Positions 35,505 to 55,461 of a DNA stretch of 64,000 bases are shown here, one piece after another. A program made the position numbers and the translations under genes. The notes beneath the pieces are model-generated. The model was not told where the DNA came from and did no database searches. It was given only the letters and a program-made list of their open reading frames with translations. The DNA is from Myxococcota bacterium (GTDB taxonomy: Bacteria; Myxococcota; B64-G9): NCBI GenBank assembly GCA_022710975.1, contig JAKLGA010000014.1, positions 1-64,000 on the forward strand, read 5' to 3'. The first letter of the stretch is position 1, and each line of letters begins with the position of its first letter.

Positions 35505-35825
35505 TCACTTGTCGACGCTCTCGTTGCACTTCTTGCAGAAGCGCTCCTGGGAACCATCATCCAGCTTCCGCATCCCCGCCCGGGTGGGCTGTCCGCAGTG
35601 CTTGCACACCAGCTTGACGTTGGAGACGTGGATGAGCGCCGACACCTCGATAATCCCGCCCTGGGGGGCGGACTTGTCGCGGCCGGGCTTCACGTGGCGC
35701 TTGACCACGTTGATGCCCTCGACGCGCAGCTTCTCGCGGCCGCCCATCACCTCGAGGACCTTGCCGCGGCGGCCCTTGTCCTTGCCGGTCAGCACCACCA
35801 CCGTGTCGTTCTTCTTGATCCGCAT
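35505..35825 (-). CDS. rplX: 50S ribosomal protein L24
   Basis: The 106-aa protein is L24, an assembly initiator of the large subunit. The KOW motif is at the start ([20 protein letters not shown]), followed by [10 protein letters not shown] and the [12 protein letters not shown] strand. The C-terminus has two Cys pairs (CKHC and CKKC, about residues 74-99), as in many bacterial L24 proteins that bind zinc. Normal length and order between rplN and rplE. Confidence 0.96.
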   Translation of the reverse strand: MRIKKNDTVVVLTGKDKGRRGKVLEVMGGREKLRVEGINVVKRHVKPGRDKSAPQGGIIEVSALIHVSNVKLVCKHCGQPTRAGMRKLDDGSQERFCKKCNESVDK

Positions 35826-35854
35826 GGTCTACCTCTCACCACCGCCCCGGGGGC

Positions 35855-36223
35855 TCACAGGACCTCGGGCGCCAGGGAGATGATGCGCATGAACCTCTTG
35901 CTGCGCAGCTCGCGGGCCACCGGCCCAAAGATGCGGGTGCCGATCGGCTCGAGTTGCGGGCTGATCAGCACGGCCGAGTTGTCGTCGAAACGGATGTAGG
36001 TCCCGTCGGGGCGGTGGATCTCCTTCGCGGTCCGCACGATCACCGCCCGCTTCACCTCGCCCTTCTTGACCTTGGACTCGGGCAAGGCCTCCTTCACGGA
36101 GACGACGATGACGTCCCCGATGCTGGCGCACTTGCGCTTGCTGCCACCCAGGACCTTGATGCACTGCACGCGCTTGGCGCCGGAGTTGTCCGCCACGTTC
36201 AGGATGGTCTGCATCTGGATCAT
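35855..36223 (-). CDS. rplN: 50S ribosomal protein L14
   Basis: The 122-aa protein is L14, at the subunit interface. It begins [20 protein letters not shown] and contains [13 protein letters not shown], the Lys-rich [18 protein letters not shown] and [13 protein letters not shown], all family hallmarks, and it has the standard length. It is the first gene of the spc group and lies 42 bases after rpsQ. Confidence 0.97.
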   Translation of the reverse strand: MIQMQTILNVADNSGAKRVQCIKVLGGSKRKCASIGDVIVVSVKEALPESKVKKGEVKRAVIVRTAKEIHRPDGTYIRFDDNSAVLISPQLEPIGTRIFGPVARELRSKRFMRIISLAPEVL

Positions 36224-36265
36224 GGTCGTCTCCTTAGACTACCCACCACCGCCCACGGACGGCGC

Positions 36266-36547
36266 TCACACCGCCGCGGCCGCCGCGACCGTCGACCGGC
36301 CCAGGATCCGCAACACCCGCCAGCGCTTGGTCTTGCTCAGCGGCCGGGTCTCGACGATCTCGACCCGATCCCCGACCTTGCAGGTGTTCTGCTCGTCGTG
36401 CGCCTTGAACAGCCGACGCCGGCGGATGAACTTCTTGTACTGCGGGTGGAGGACGGTCGAGCGCACCTCGACCACGACGGTCTTCTCCATCTTGTCGCCC
36501 ACCACCGTCCCCGTCTGAACCTTCCGCTTGCCTCTGATGTCTGCCAT
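36266..36547 (-). CDS. rpsQ: 30S ribosomal protein S17
   Basis: The 93-aa protein is S17, an early 16S rRNA binder. Signatures are [20 protein letters not shown] and [19 protein letters not shown], then [20 protein letters not shown], ending in an Ala/Val tail slightly longer than usual. It follows rpmC by 31 bases and is the last gene of the S10 group before spc. Confidence 0.96.
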   Translation of the reverse strand: MADIRGKRKVQTGTVVGDKMEKTVVVEVRSTVLHPQYKKFIRRRRLFKAHDEQNTCKVGDRVEIVETRPLSKTKRWRVLRILGRSTVAAAAAV

Positions 36548-36578
36548 GGCTCTTCAACCTCTCGTCCGTCCGCCGGCC

Positions 36579-36812
36579 TCAGCCAGCGGCGCCGGCTTCC
36601 TTCTTGCTCACCACGGCGCGAATGCCGATCTCGTGCTCCCGGATGACGGTCTTCAGCCGGGCCAGGTCGCGCCGGGCCATCCGCAACCGCGAGATGTTGT
36701 CCAGCTGGCCGGTGGCGTGCTGGAAGCGGAGGTTGAAGATGTCCTGCTGGAGATCGCGCAGCATGAGGTTGAGCTCCTCCAGGGTCCGCTCACGGTACTC
36801 GGTAGCCTTCAT
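36579..36812 (-). CDS. rpmC: 50S ribosomal protein L29
   Basis: The 77-aa protein is L29, found near the polypeptide exit where SRP and trigger factor dock. It consists of two helices: [20 protein letters not shown] and [20 protein letters not shown], with [10 protein letters not shown] between. Its ATG overlaps the rplP stop by four bases. Length is normal, with a few extra residues at the end. Confidence 0.95.
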   Translation of the reverse strand: MKATEYRERTLEELNLMLRDLQQDIFNLRFQHATGQLDNISRLRMARRDLARLKTVIREHEIGIRAVVSKKEAGAAG

Positions 36813-37225
36813 AGCTCGTCACTCCGGAAGACCGTCTTCGTGGTGAGCGGCAGCTTGTGCGAGGCCAGGCGAAAGGCCTCCCGCGCCACGGATTCGTCCA
36901 CGCCGACCATCTCGAACAGCACGCGGCCGGGCTTGACCACCGCAACCCACACCTCGGGCGCGCCCTTGCCCTTGCCCATGCGGGTCTCGAGGGGCTTCTT
37001 GGTCAGGGGCTTGTCCGGGAAGATCCGCACCCAGACCTTGCCGCCGCGCTTCACGTGCCTGGTGATGGCGATACGGCCGGCCTCGATCTGGCGCGCGGTC
37101 ACCCAGCCACACTCGGTGGCCACCAGCCCGCAGTCCCCGAAGTTCAGCTTGCTGCCGCGGTACGCCTTGCCGCGCATCTTGCCCTTCTGGGCTTTTCTCC
37201 ATTTGGTCCTGGCTGGCTGCAACAT
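36809..37225 (-). CDS. rplP: 50S ribosomal protein L16
   Basis: The 138-aa protein is L16, which helps shape the A site of the large subunit. Motifs are [20 protein letters not shown], the [20 protein letters not shown] element (shown in part) and [20 protein letters not shown], ending in the [17 protein letters not shown] signature. Normal length and place after rpsC. Confidence 0.97.
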   Translation of the reverse strand: MLQPARTKWRKAQKGKMRGKAYRGSKLNFGDCGLVATECGWVTARQIEAGRIAITRHVKRGGKVWVRIFPDKPLTKKPLETRMGKGKGAPEVWVAVVKPGRVLFEMVGVDESVAREAFRLASHKLPLTTKTVFRSDEL

Positions 37226-37256
37226 GACTTAGCTCCCGCTTTCGCTCGAACAGCGG

Positions 37257-37904
37257 CTACTGGACGTTCCTGCGATTCCGGTCCAGGACCTCGCCCTTGA
37301 AGATCCAGGTCTTCACACCGATGGCGCCGTAGGTGGTCCTGGCGGTGGCCACTCCGAAGTCGATCTCCGCCCGCAGCGTGTGCAGCGGCACGCGGCCCTC
37401 GCGGTACCACTCGCGCCGCGCCAGCTCCGCGCCGCCCAGCCGGCCCGAGCAGGCGATCCTGATGCCCTTGGCGCCGAACTTCATGGCCGTGGAGACGGCC
37501 TTCTTCATGGCCCGGCGGAAGGCGATGCGGCTGACGAGCTGCTGGGCCACGTTCTCGGCCACGAGCTGCGCGTCCACCTCGGCCTTGCGAACCTCGCGGA
37601 TGTTGAGGAACACCTCACCCTTGACCAGCTTCTGGAGATCCTTCTTCAGGCTCTCGACGCCGGCGCCCTTCTTGCCGATCACGATGCCGGGGCGGGCGGT
37701 GTGCACGTTGATCTTCACCTTGTCGCCGGCCCGCTCGATCTGCACGCGGGAGATGCCGGCGCGGGACAGGTTGTCCCGGATGTAGCGGCGCAGCCGCACG
37801 TCCTCGTGCAACCAGGTGGCGAAGTTCTTCTTGGAGACCCAGATCGAGTCCCAAGTGCGAATGACGCCGAGCCGGAAGCCGATCGGGTTGACTTTCTGGC
37901 CCAA
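37257..37904 (-). CDS. rpsC: 30S ribosomal protein S3
   Basis: The 215-aa protein is S3, which forms part of the mRNA entry tunnel. It starts [20 protein letters not shown] and has the KH domain with [20 protein letters not shown] (about residues 75-95). [20 protein letters not shown] follows, then [12 protein letters not shown] near the end. Length is typical of S3 without a long tail. It lies 44 bases after rplV. Confidence 0.97.
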   Translation of the reverse strand: MGQKVNPIGFRLGVIRTWDSIWVSKKNFATWLHEDVRLRRYIRDNLSRAGISRVQIERAGDKVKINVHTARPGIVIGKKGAGVESLKKDLQKLVKGEVFLNIREVRKAEVDAQLVAENVAQQLVSRIAFRRAMKKAVSTAMKFGAKGIRIACSGRLGGAELARREWYREGRVPLHTLRAEIDFGVATARTTYGAIGVKTWIFKGEVLDRNRRNVQ

Positions 37905-37948
37905 GGGGAACCTCCTTCGACAAGCCAGGCGCGCCCGCCCTGCGGGCG

Positions 37949-38344
37949 TCAGGCCTTGGCCTCCTCAAGCAACATGGACACGTGGCTGGTCTTCTTCTGG
38001 ATCTGCGTCGCGCGCCCCTGGGCCCGCGGCAGGTAGCGCTTCAGCATGGGACCCTGGTTGACCTGGATCTCCTTGACCACCAGGGTGTCCACGTCGATCT
38101 TCTCGGAGCTGGCGGCGTTGGCCGCGGCCGCGCGCAGCATGCGCGCCAGCGGCGCGGCGGCCGCCCGGTTCGTGAAGTCGAGGATGGCCAGAGCCGCCTC
38201 GACCCGCAGACCCCGAATGATGTCCGCCACCGCCCTGACCTTCCGCGGGGCGACGCGCAGGTAGTGGAGCTGGGCGCTCTTGAACTTGAGCGCGCTGCGC
38301 TGCTCCGCCGTCCTGGCCTTCCTTCTCTTTCCGCGCTGGCTCAT
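37949..38344 (-). CDS. rplV: 50S ribosomal protein L22
   Basis: The 131-aa protein is L22; its beta-hairpin lines the exit tunnel. Signatures are [40 protein letters not shown] and the C-terminal [20 protein letters not shown] with the usual loop. A basic N-terminus ([14 protein letters not shown]) is a bit longer than in E. coli. Standard order between rpsS and rpsC. Confidence 0.96.
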   Translation of the reverse strand: MSQRGKRRKARTAEQRSALKFKSAQLHYLRVAPRKVRAVADIIRGLRVEAALAILDFTNRAAAAPLARMLRAAAANAASSEKIDVDTLVVKEIQVNQGPMLKRYLPRAQGRATQIQKKTSHVSMLLEEAKA

Positions 38345-38401
38345 CTGCGTATCCTCTCGCCTTCCGCACGCCTACCGGTCGCCCTCGACGCCGCCTCGGG
38401 C

Positions 38402-38698
38402 CTAGCCCTTCTTGCCGGCGGGCTTGGGCTTGGCCTTGCGGTCACCCGAGTGGCCGCGGAACGTCCGCGTGGGCGAGAACTCGCCCAGCTTGTGGCCGAC
38501 CATGTTCTCGGTCACGAAGACCGGGATGAACTTGTTGCCGTTGTGCACCGCGAAGGTCAGGCCGACCATCTCGGGCAGGATGGTGGACCGGCGCGACCAG
38601 GTCTTGATGACCTTGCGGTCGCCGGTGCGCTGCGCGTCGTCCGCCTTCTTGCGCAGGTGCTCATCCACAAAAGGACCCTTCTTGATCGAGCGTGCCAC
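38402..38698 (-). CDS. rpsS: 30S ribosomal protein S19
   Basis: The 98-aa protein is S19, which contacts S13 and the A-site region. It begins [20 protein letters not shown] and carries [20 protein letters not shown], then [20 protein letters not shown] and [16 protein letters not shown] at the end, all typical. It lies 39 bases after rplB. Confidence 0.96.
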   Translation of the reverse strand: MARSIKKGPFVDEHLRKKADDAQRTGDRKVIKTWSRRSTILPEMVGLTFAVHNGNKFIPVFVTENMVGHKLGEFSPTRTFRGHSGDRKAKPKPAGKKG

Positions 38699-38737
38699 GT
38701 TCGTTCCCTCACTCTCGAGGCGTCTGACGCCGAGTCA

Positions 38738-39577
38738 TCACCTCACACCCTTGGGCCGCCGCCGCACGATCCACTTGTCCGTGCGGTGGTTCCGCTTGCG
38801 CGTCTTGTGGCCCTTGGTGTGAACGCCCCAGGGCGACACCGGGTGCGGGTTGCCCTGTCCGGAGCGACCCTCGCCGCCGCCGTGCGGGTGGTCGACCGGG
38901 TTCATGGCGAGGCCGCGCACCGTCGGGCGAATGCCCATCCAGCGCGTGCGACCGGCCTTGCCGATGCTCACGTTCTCGTGTTCGATGTTGCCCACCTGGC
39001 CGATGGTGGCCCAGCACTCGCGGTTGACCTTGCGCAGCTCGCCCGAGGGCAGCCGCACCAGCACGTACTTGCCTTCCTTGGCCATGAGCTGCCCGTAGTC
39101 ACCGGCCGAGCGCACCAGCTGGCCGCCCTTGCCGATCTTGACCTCGATGTTGTGGATCGAGGTGCCCAGGGGGATGCCGTGCAGCGGCAGGTGGTTGCCC
39201 GGGCGGATGTCGGCGGTGGCGCTGGCGACCACCGAGTCGCCCACCTTGAGATCGACGGGCCACAGGATGTAGGCCTTCTCGCCGTCGACGTAGTGCACCA
39301 GGGCCAGGTGGGCCGAGCGGTTCGGATCGTACTCGATGGCGGCCACCTTGGCCGGGATGTCGAGCTTCTTGCGCTTGAAGTCCACGATGCGGATCTTGCG
39401 CTTGTGCCCGCCGCCCCGGTGCCGGATGGTGATGCGGCCTCCGTTGTTGCGTCCGCTGCAGCGCTTCTTGTTGAAGACCAGCGACTTCTCCGGCACCGAC
39501 TTGGTCAACATGGAGAAGTCGTAGCCGGTCATGTGCCGCCGGCCGTTCGAGGTCGAGTTGTACGTCTTGAGAGCCAT
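38738..39577 (-). CDS. rplB: 50S ribosomal protein L2
   Basis: The 279-aa protein is L2, essential for peptidyl transfer and subunit association. It shows the RNA-binding core [20 protein letters not shown] and [20 protein letters not shown]. The C-terminal signature [20 protein letters not shown] holds the conserved His. [16 protein letters not shown]-type tail residues end the chain. The length is standard. Gene order rplW-rplB-rpsS is normal. Confidence 0.98.
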   Translation of the reverse strand: MALKTYNSTSNGRRHMTGYDFSMLTKSVPEKSLVFNKKRCSGRNNGGRITIRHRGGGHKRKIRIVDFKRKKLDIPAKVAAIEYDPNRSAHLALVHYVDGEKAYILWPVDLKVGDSVVASATADIRPGNHLPLHGIPLGTSIHNIEVKIGKGGQLVRSAGDYGQLMAKEGKYVLVRLPSGELRKVNRECWATIGQVGNIEHENVSIGKAGRTRWMGIRPTVRGLAMNPVDHPHGGGEGRSGQGNPHPVSPWGVHTKGHKTRKRNHRTDKWIVRRRPKGVR

Positions 39578-39595
39578 GGCAACCTCTCAGCGGGC

Positions 39596-39886
39596 TCACA
39601 CGCCCGAGAAGAACTCGATCTTGTCTCCCTCGCGCAGGCGCACGACCGCCTTCTTCCACGAGGGCCGCTGGCCGATGTTGCGGCCCACGCGCTTCCAGCG
39701 CTTGGGCAGCCGCATGGTGCGGACGTCGACCACCTTCACGCCGAACAGCTTCTCGACCGCCTGGCGGATCTCGATCTTGTTGGCGTCGCGGGCGACCCGG
39801 AAGATGACCTGGTTGCAGGTCTCCTGCAGGGAGTTGCTCTTCTCCGTGATCATCGGCCGCAGGATGATGCTCTCGGGCGACTTCAT
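39596..39886 (-). CDS. rplW: 50S ribosomal protein L23
   Basis: The 96-aa protein is L23, the docking site for trigger factor and SRP at the tunnel exit. It has SPESIILRPMITEKSNSLQE at the start and VIFRVARDANKIEIRQAVEK, then LFGVKVVDVRTMRLPKRWKR, as expected. Its ATG overlaps the rplD stop by four bases, so translation of the two is coupled. Confidence 0.96.
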   Translation of the reverse strand: MKSPESIILRPMITEKSNSLQETCNQVIFRVARDANKIEIRQAVEKLFGVKVVDVRTMRLPKRWKRVGRNIGQRPSWKKAVVRLREGDKIEFFSGV

Positions 39887-40506
39887 GACTTGAGCTCCCC
39901 TTCGAGCCGCTTGACCGACGACTCGCTGATCAGGAGATTCTCGTACTTCAGCAGGTCCACCAGGTTCAGGCCCTCCACGGGCCGGAAGGTGACCCGCGGC
40001 AGGTTGCGGACGGACAGCTTCAGCTTCACGTTATCCTTGTCGTCCACCAGCAGGGCCTTCTGCAGCCCCATGCGCTTGAGGACCTCGGACAGCCGCTTGG
40101 TCTTGATCTCCGCCAGCACGAAGTCCTTGACCACCCGGAGCTGGGCGCCGCGCACCTGGTCCGAGAGCGCCGTGCACAGGGCCAGGCGCTGGACCTTCCG
40201 GGGCACCCGGTAGGTGAAGGAGTGCGGGTGCGGGCCGAAGGCCACGCCGCCGCCGCGCTGGTGGGGCGCGACCTCGGTGCCCTGGCGGGCGCGGCCGGTG
40301 CGCTTCTGCTTGAAGGGCTTCTTGCCGGTGGCCGACACCATGGCCCGGGTCTTGGTCGAGGCGGTGCTGTTCCGCCGGCGGGCCATCTGGCACTTGACCA
40401 CTTCCCAGATGATCCCGTCGTGGGCCGGACGCCCGAACACGTCGTCGGACAGGGAGATGGTGCCGACCTTCTCGTTGTCCAGGTTGGTTACGTCCAGGGT
40501 GGGCAT
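39883..40506 (-). CDS. rplD: 50S ribosomal protein L4
   Basis: The 207-aa protein is L4, which lines the exit tunnel and, in E. coli, regulates the S10 operon. Signatures are [40 protein letters not shown] and [20 protein letters not shown], with the normal C-terminal domain. The ATG at 40506 lies only 13 bases after rpsJ, and those 13 bases hold its ribosome binding site (GGAGG). The gene for L3, which normally stands between rpsJ and rplD, is therefore absent from this operon. Confidence 0.97.
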   Translation of the reverse strand: MPTLDVTNLDNEKVGTISLSDDVFGRPAHDGIIWEVVKCQMARRRNSTASTKTRAMVSATGKKPFKQKRTGRARQGTEVAPHQRGGGVAFGPHPHSFTYRVPRKVQRLALCTALSDQVRGAQLRVVKDFVLAEIKTKRLSEVLKRMGLQKALLVDDKDNVKLKLSVRNLPRVTFRPVEGLNLVDLLKYENLLISESSVKRLEGELKS

Positions 40507-40519
40507 GCTCGCCTCCGGA

Positions 40520-40828
40520 TCAGGACTTGATCTCGACATCGACGCCGGCCGACAGGTCGAGCCGCATCAGCGCGTCGAGGGTCTGTTGGGTCGGATCCAG
40601 GATGTCCAGCAGGCGCTTGTGCACCCGGATCTCGAACTGTTCGCGGGACTTCTTGTCCGCGTGCGGGGATCGCAGCACGGTGTAGCGGCTGATGCGGGTG
40701 GGCAGGGGGATCGGGCCCGCCACGCGCGCGCCGGTCTGCTTGGCCGTATCGATGATCTCGGTGGCCGACTGATCGAGCAGCTTGTGATCGTAGGCCTTCA
40801 ACCGGATTCGGATCTTCGGAATCGTCAT
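40520..40828 (-). CDS. rpsJ: 30S ribosomal protein S10
   Basis: The 102-aa protein is S10 (also the transcription factor NusE). It shows [40 protein letters not shown] and [20 protein letters not shown], all diagnostic, and standard length. It begins 10 bases after the tuf stop, so the S10 group is read through from tuf. It is followed at once by rplD rather than rplC. Confidence 0.97.
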   Translation of the reverse strand: MTIPKIRIRLKAYDHKLLDQSATEIIDTAKQTGARVAGPIPLPTRISRYTVLRSPHADKKSREQFEIRVHKRLLDILDPTQQTLDALMRLDLSAGVDVEIKS

Positions 40829-40838
40829 GGTAGCTCCC

Positions 40839-42047
<1,209 letters not shown>

Positions 42048-42394
42048 CCTCGCTACCTCCACAGGCCTCGCGCCTGCATCATCCGGAGTTCCGCGCGGGC
42101 GTTTCGGTGGGTCGAGGTCCTACCTCGGAGAGGGCAGAAACCACGCGCGCGCGCTGCAGCTTGAGGGGGACGGAGGAATGCTCTGCTGGTTGAGGAGCTC
42201 TGTGGCGCACGGCCGACCGGTGGGCGCAACCACCGGCGGAACTGGCGGCCACGTGTTGAAGCGATTCCAGGAGGGAGGCGTGGCTCGAGACCTGTCGAGG
42301 CCGCTCTCGACGCCTGCTCGCGCAGGGCCGGGAGCCGACCCGGCGACCCGAAGGTCGCCCGCTCGGAATATCAAAGAGCTCGACTGCCTCGGGC
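42048..42394 (-). other. Non-coding gap between rpsG and tuf with several possible hairpins
   Basis: This 347-base stretch occupies the place where fusA normally lies. No credible gene or EF-G remnant is present. On the minus strand four perfect inverted repeats can fold. They are a stem of GGCGACC with a TTCG tetraloop (42342-42359), GTCGAG/CTCGAC (42294-42311), CCGGTGG/CCACCGG (42217-42236) and CGAGGT/ACCTCG (42113-42127). None is followed by a T-tract, and no clear promoter was found. It may be a structured leader for tuf, an RNA processing region or the scar of a fusA deletion. Confidence 0.5.
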
Positions 42395-42865
42395 CTACCA
42401 GCGGAAGTGGGCGAACGCCTTGTTCGCCTCCGCCATCTTGTGCGTGTCTTCGCGCTTCTTGATGCTGTTGCCGCGGTTGTTGGCCGCATCCACGATCTCG
42501 GCGGCCAGCTTGTCGGTCATGGTCTTCTCGCCCCGCGCGCGGGCGTAGTTGATCAGCCAGCGCATGCCCAGCGCCGTGCGGCGGTTGGGGCGGATCTCGA
42601 CCGGCACCTGGTAGGTGGCGCCGCCCACGCGGCGCGCCTTCACCTCGAGCACCGGCTTGACGTTCTCGAGGGCCCGCTTGAACAGCTTGAGGCCCTCCTC
42701 GTTGGCCCGCTTCTCGGCGATCTGCATGGCGCCGTAGAACACGCGCTCTGCGGTCGACTTCTTGCCGCCGACCATCATGGCGTTGACGAACTTGGCCACC
42801 ATCCGATCATGGAAGACCGGATCGGGCTGAATCCTGCGCTTGGCTACTTCACGGCGACGGGGCAT
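42395..42865 (-). CDS. rpsG: 30S ribosomal protein S7
   Basis: The 156-aa protein is S7, the organiser of the small-subunit head and, in E. coli, the repressor of the str operon. It starts [20 protein letters not shown] and carries [20 protein letters not shown], then [20 protein letters not shown] and [15 protein letters not shown]. Length is standard. It lies 16 bases after rpsL. In most bacteria fusA follows directly; here it does not. Confidence 0.97.
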   Translation of the reverse strand: MPRRREVAKRRIQPDPVFHDRMVAKFVNAMMVGGKKSTAERVFYGAMQIAEKRANEEGLKLFKRALENVKPVLEVKARRVGGATYQVPVEIRPNRRTALGMRWLINYARARGEKTMTDKLAAEIVDAANNRGNSIKKREDTHKMAEANKAFAHFRW

Positions 42866-42881
42866 GGTTCGTTCTCCCGAC

Positions 42882-43253
<372 letters not shown>

Positions 43254-43321
43254 TCCCTAAACCTCTCTTCGTTTCCAGGCCGGCCGGGCGCGATCCACGG
43301 CTCCTGGAAAATAGGGTGCGG

Positions 43322-43350
43322 ATAATAGAGGCGCGACCCACGCCTGTCAA
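43322..43350 (-). promoter_or_regulatory. Strong promoter of rpsL and the downstream ribosomal protein genes
   Basis: Minus-strand TTGACA (43350-43345) and TATTAT (43327-43322) are exactly 17 bases apart in the 139-base gap between rpoC and rpsL. The bases upstream are A/T-rich for this genome (ATAAATTGC), as in an UP element, and the discriminator after the -10 box is C/G-rich (CCGCACCC), as in promoters under stringent control. The start site would be near 43315. Confidence 0.85.
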
Positions 43351-43392
43351 GCAATTTATCGACGGCGGCGCAGCGCGTCGCCGGGCGCGTTC

Positions 43393-47565
<4,173 letters not shown>

Positions 47566-47599
47566 GACGATCTCCTTCTGTGCGGCTCGGCGTACGGCC

Positions 47600-51760
<4,161 letters not shown>

Positions 51761-51883
51761 GCGCTGCTCCTGAGCCGAACGGTGGAGGTTTTCCAGCTCT
51801 CTCGTCTCAGCGGTGGAAAACAACCCGACCGGCCGCGGTCAATCCGCCCGCGGCCGGTCGGCATCCGGATCCCACTCACAGCC

Positions 51884-52261
51884 TTACTTCAGTGACACCT
51901 TGGCGCCAGCTTCCTCGAGCTTCTTCTTGGCGTCCTCGGCGGCGGCCTTCTCGAGGCCCTCCTTCAGGGTCTTGGGGGCGCCGTCGACCATGTCCTTGGC
52001 GTCCTTCAGGCCCAGGCCGGTCAGCTCGCGGACGACCTTGATGACCTTGATCTTCTCGGCGCCGGCGTTCTCCAGCACCAGGTTGAACTCGGTCTTCTCC
52101 TCGACGGGAGCGGCGGCCGCGGCGGCGGCCGGCATGGCCATGGCCATGGGGGCGGCCGCGGTGACGCCCCACTTCTCCTCGAGGGCCTTGCGCAGGTCGT
52201 TCAGGTCCAGGACGCTCAGCTTGCTCAGGTGCTCCACCAACTGCTCACGGGTGATATCCAT
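51884..52261 (-). CDS. rplL: 50S ribosomal protein L7/L12
   Basis: The 125-aa protein is L7/L12, the multi-copy stalk protein that recruits translation factors. The N-terminal dimerisation helices ([20 protein letters not shown]) are followed by an Ala/Met/Pro hinge (about residues 36-52). The C-terminal domain holds [20 protein letters not shown] and [20 protein letters not shown]. The ATG at 52261 is chosen on alignment to the family; an earlier in-frame start is not needed. It lies 75 bases after rplJ. Confidence 0.97.
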   Translation of the reverse strand: MDITREQLVEHLSKLSVLDLNDLRKALEEKWGVTAAAPMAMAMPAAAAAAAPVEEKTEFNLVLENAGAEKIKVIKVVRELTGLGLKDAKDMVDGAPKTLKEGLEKAAAEDAKKKLEEAGAKVSLK

Positions 52262-52336
52262 GATCTCTCTCTCCTCACACGGCCCTGGGCTCCCTCCTCG
52301 GAGAGCCAGGGCGTTGGATGATCCTTCTTCCACTCC

Positions 52337-52876
52337 TCAGGCCGCCGTCCCCAGCTTGTCTGCCTGGGCCCGGAGCACCCCGAGGAACTTCTGCGGCACC
52401 GCGTTCAGCACGCCCAGCAGCTGCTGCGCCGGCGCGTTCAACGCGCCGAGCAACATCGCCGCCACCGTCGCGCGACCGCCGAGCTTGGACACCTCGGTCA
52501 CCTCGGCTGCGCTCAGCACCTTGTCGCCCAGGAAGCCGCCCTTGATCTGGAACTTGGCGTTGTCCTTGGCGAACTCCACGGCCACCCGGGCCGCGGCGAT
52601 GGGATCGGCGCCGCCGAACGCCACGCCGGTCGGGCCTTCGAGGAACTTGGCCAGCCCCTCGAGCGAGGTCCCCTTCACCGCGATGCGGGTCAGGGTGTTC
52701 TTGACCACGCGGTAGGCCACGTTGTGCTGTCGGAACTTCCGCCGGAGCTGGGAGACGCTCTCCACGGTCAGCCCACGGAAGTCGGCCACCACGCCGCCGT
52801 CGCTGGAGCCGAACATGCCCTTCAGCTCCTCGATGGCCGCGGTGCGCTCTGCCCTGCCTTTGCTCACTTTCTCCAC
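52337..52876 (-). CDS. rplJ: 50S ribosomal protein L10
   Basis: The 179-aa protein is L10, the base of the ribosomal stalk on which L7/L12 dimers sit. It shows GGVVADFRGLTVESVSQLRR, YRVVKNTLTRIAVKG and LEGPTGVAFGGADPIAAARV, with the C-terminal L12-binding helix (MLLGALNAPAQQLLGVLNAV). The start codon is GTG at 52876, preceded by AAAGGAGGTGAG. The 245-base leader upstream carries an L10-leader-like RNA, so L10 probably represses its own translation. Confidence 0.96.
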   Translation of the reverse strand: MEKVSKGRAERTAAIEELKGMFGSSDGGVVADFRGLTVESVSQLRRKFRQHNVAYRVVKNTLTRIAVKGTSLEGLAKFLEGPTGVAFGGADPIAAARVAVEFAKDNAKFQIKGGFLGDKVLSAAEVTEVSKLGGRATVAAMLLGALNAPAQQLLGVLNAVPQKFLGVLRAQADKLGTAA

Positions 52877-52989
52877 GTCTTTCTCACCTCCTTTCCCGGG
52901 CCCGACTCTCCGCGGGCCTTCGTCATTTGGGACTACCCCGGCAAAGAGCAGGTGAAAGGATGAGGATAGAAGAGAGACCGCATCGCTTT

Positions 52990-53070
52990 CTTCCCTGTCT
53001 CGGCAGGCGGAGCCGGATCCGGCGCTCCATTACCCCTCCACCCGGAGGGACCTGCTGTCTTTGACCGGAA
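52990..53070 (-). ncRNA. Ribosomal protein L10 leader (autoregulatory RNA element)
   Basis: The gap between rplA and rplJ (52877-53121) contains, on the minus strand, AAAGACAGCAGG (within 53051-53068), then TAAT near 53030, then CCTGCCGAGACAGG (53007-52994). This order, AGACAGCAGG ... TAAT ... CCTGCCGAG, is that of the known L10 leader family. There the GCAGG and CCTGC segments pair and a kink-turn binds the L10-L12 complex. A further GC hairpin (GGCCCG/CGGGCC) lies next to the rplJ ribosome binding site and could be the translational switch. Confidence 0.8.
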
Positions 53071-53121
53071 GCTGGCCGGCCCGGGGGATCCGACCCGGGG
53101 CGGCCTGGCTCACGGCCGAGC

Positions 53122-53826
<705 letters not shown>

Positions 53827-53893
53827 CGTGGTCCTCCTGGCAGTGCGAGCGCCGTCCCCGCGCCGGGGGATGCGGCTCCTGCCGTCGAAGTGT

Positions 53894-54322
53894 TCAGCCC
53901 TCGATCACGTCGAGACCCATGGAGCGCGCGGTGCCCTCCACGGTCTTGATCGCGGCGTCGAGATCGAAGCAGTTCAGATCGGCCAGCTTCATCTGGGCGA
54001 TCTCCTTGACCTTGCTGCGGGTCACCCGCCCCACCTTGTCCTTGCCGCTGGTGGCGCAGCCCTTCTCCACGCCCGCAGCGCGCTTGAGCAGCACCGAGGC
54101 CGGCGGGGTCTTGGTGATGAAGGTGAACGAGCGGTCCTGGAAGACCGTGATCACCACGGGGATGATCAGGCCCTGGTCCTTCTGGGTCCGGGCGTTGAAC
54201 TGCTTGCAGAACTCCATGATGTTGACGCCGTGCTGGCCCAGGGCCGGCCCCACCGGGGGCGCCGGGTTGGCAGCGCCGGCGGGAACCTGCAGCTTGATCT
54301 GTCCGATGATTTTCTTGGCCAT
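53894..54322 (-). CDS. rplK: 50S ribosomal protein L11
   Basis: The 142-aa protein is L11, which binds the GTPase-associated centre and is needed for the RelA response. It contains [40 protein letters not shown] and the C-terminal RNA-binding part ending [20 protein letters not shown]. It lies 43 bases after nusG, the classical nusG-rplK-rplA order. Confidence 0.97.
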   Translation of the reverse strand: MAKKIIGQIKLQVPAGAANPAPPVGPALGQHGVNIMEFCKQFNARTQKDQGLIIPVVITVFQDRSFTFITKTPPASVLLKRAAGVEKGCATSGKDKVGRVTRSKVKEIAQMKLADLNCFDLDAAIKTVEGTARSMGLDVIEG

Positions 54323-54365
54323 GATCCTGCTCCACTGCTCTGCTCCCCGCGCGCGGGGGGCGATT

Positions 54366-54995
54366 TCAGGTCTTCTCCACCTGGATGAAATCCATCTCGA
54401 CCGGGGTCGCCCGCCCGAAGATGCTCACCAGGACGCGCAGCTTGCCCTTCTCCGATTCGACGTCGTCGATGACCCCGTTGAAGTTGGCGAACGGGCCGTC
54501 CACCACGCGCACCGCGTCGCCCTTCTCGAAGACGATCTTGGGCTTGACCCGCTCGGCGCCGGCGGCCAGCTGGCTGGTGATGCGCAGGACCTCCCCCTCG
54601 GGCACGGGCGGCGGCTTGGTCGAGCCGCCCACGAAGCCGGTGATCTTGGGGGTGGACTTGACCAGGTACCAGGTGTCCTCGGTCATGTCCATCTGCACCA
54701 GCATGTAGCCGGGGAAGAACTTGCGCCTCGAGGTGCGGCGCTTGCCCTGCTTCATCTCCACCACTTCCTCGGTGGGGATGAGGATCTGGCCGAAGCGCAG
54801 CTCCATGCCCTCGCGCCGGATGCGCTCCTCGAGGGCCTGCTTGGCCTTGTTCTCGTACCCGGAGTACGTGTGCACCACGTACCACTTGAGGTTCGCGTTC
54901 GGTGCCGGCGCGGCCGCCTCCACCGGGGGCATCACGGGCGGCGCGCTCTCGGCGGCGGTCTCCGCGGGACGATCCTTGAGGTCCGACGAACTCAT
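54366..54995 (-). CDS. nusG: Transcription termination/antitermination protein NusG
   Basis: The 209-aa protein couples RNA polymerase to Rho or to the ribosome via S10. The NGN domain begins near residue 35 ([20 protein letters not shown]) and includes [14 protein letters not shown]. The KOW domain has [19 protein letters not shown] and [18 protein letters not shown]. Residues 1-34 form an Ala/Pro/Glu-rich extension not found in typical 175-180-residue NusG. The gene lies 33 bases after secE. Confidence 0.97.
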   Translation of the reverse strand: MSSSDLKDRPAETAAESAPPVMPPVEAAAPAPNANLKWYVVHTYSGYENKAKQALEERIRREGMELRFGQILIPTEEVVEMKQGKRRTSRRKFFPGYMLVQMDMTEDTWYLVKSTPKITGFVGGSTKPPPVPEGEVLRITSQLAAGAERVKPKIVFEKGDAVRVVDGPFANFNGVIDDVESEKGKLRVLVSIFGRATPVEMDFIQVEKT

Positions 54996-55028
54996 GGCGT
55001 CACACCAGTCTCCGGCTCAGGGGGCGGC

Positions 55029-55430
55029 TCAGGTCGAGTGCATGCTGGGGTACAGCAGGTTCAGCAGCTTCGACCACAGCATGTCGAACAGGCCCAGGAA
55101 GATGGACATGATGAACACGGTCACGATCACCACGATGGTGGCCGCCCGGGTCTCCGCCGCGGTGGGCCAGGTGACCTTGCGCAGCTCCACCGCCACCTCG
55201 TTCGACAGGGTGGACAGGGTCGGGTGGCGCCAGGCCCACACGCCGACGCCGGCGGCCACCAGCAGCCCGATCAGCGTGGTCAGCGTGAAGCGCTCGCTGG
55301 GGATCTCGAAGTTGTAGTCCAAGATGCCCGCCCACCCCATCACGGTGGTCAGGAACTTGTCCGTCAGCACCCACAGCACGACGGCGAAGAAAAGATAACC
55401 AAGCGCGATCCACTTACGGTTCGGGTTCAT
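55029..55430 (-). CDS. secE: Protein translocase subunit SecE
   Basis: The 133-aa inner-membrane protein stabilises SecY. Three hydrophobic helices are visible: about residues 9-28, 50-67 and 95-120. The conserved cytoplasmic segment NEVAVELRKVTWPTAAETRA precedes the last helix and is the SecE signature. The three-helix form resembles E. coli SecE rather than the one-helix form. It follows the tRNA-Trp gene by 31 bases and precedes nusG. Confidence 0.95.
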   Translation of the reverse strand: MNPNRKWIALGYLFFAVVLWVLTDKFLTTVMGWAGILDYNFEIPSERFTLTTLIGLLVAAGVGVWAWRHPTLSTLSNEVAVELRKVTWPTAAETRAATIVVIVTVFIMSIFLGLFDMLWSKLLNLLYPSMHST

Positions 55431-55461
55431 GGGACCCTCTATCCGTTCACTTCCAAGAGTA

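Noticed and set aside
42120-42374. An 84-codon open frame in the rpsG-tuf gap
   Set aside because: It starts with TTG, has no ribosome binding site and is Pro/Ser/Ala-rich without similarity to EF-G or any known protein.
43351-43392. Intrinsic terminator after rpoC
   Set aside because: GC-rich self-complementary bases exist, but no stem followed by a T-run could be drawn.
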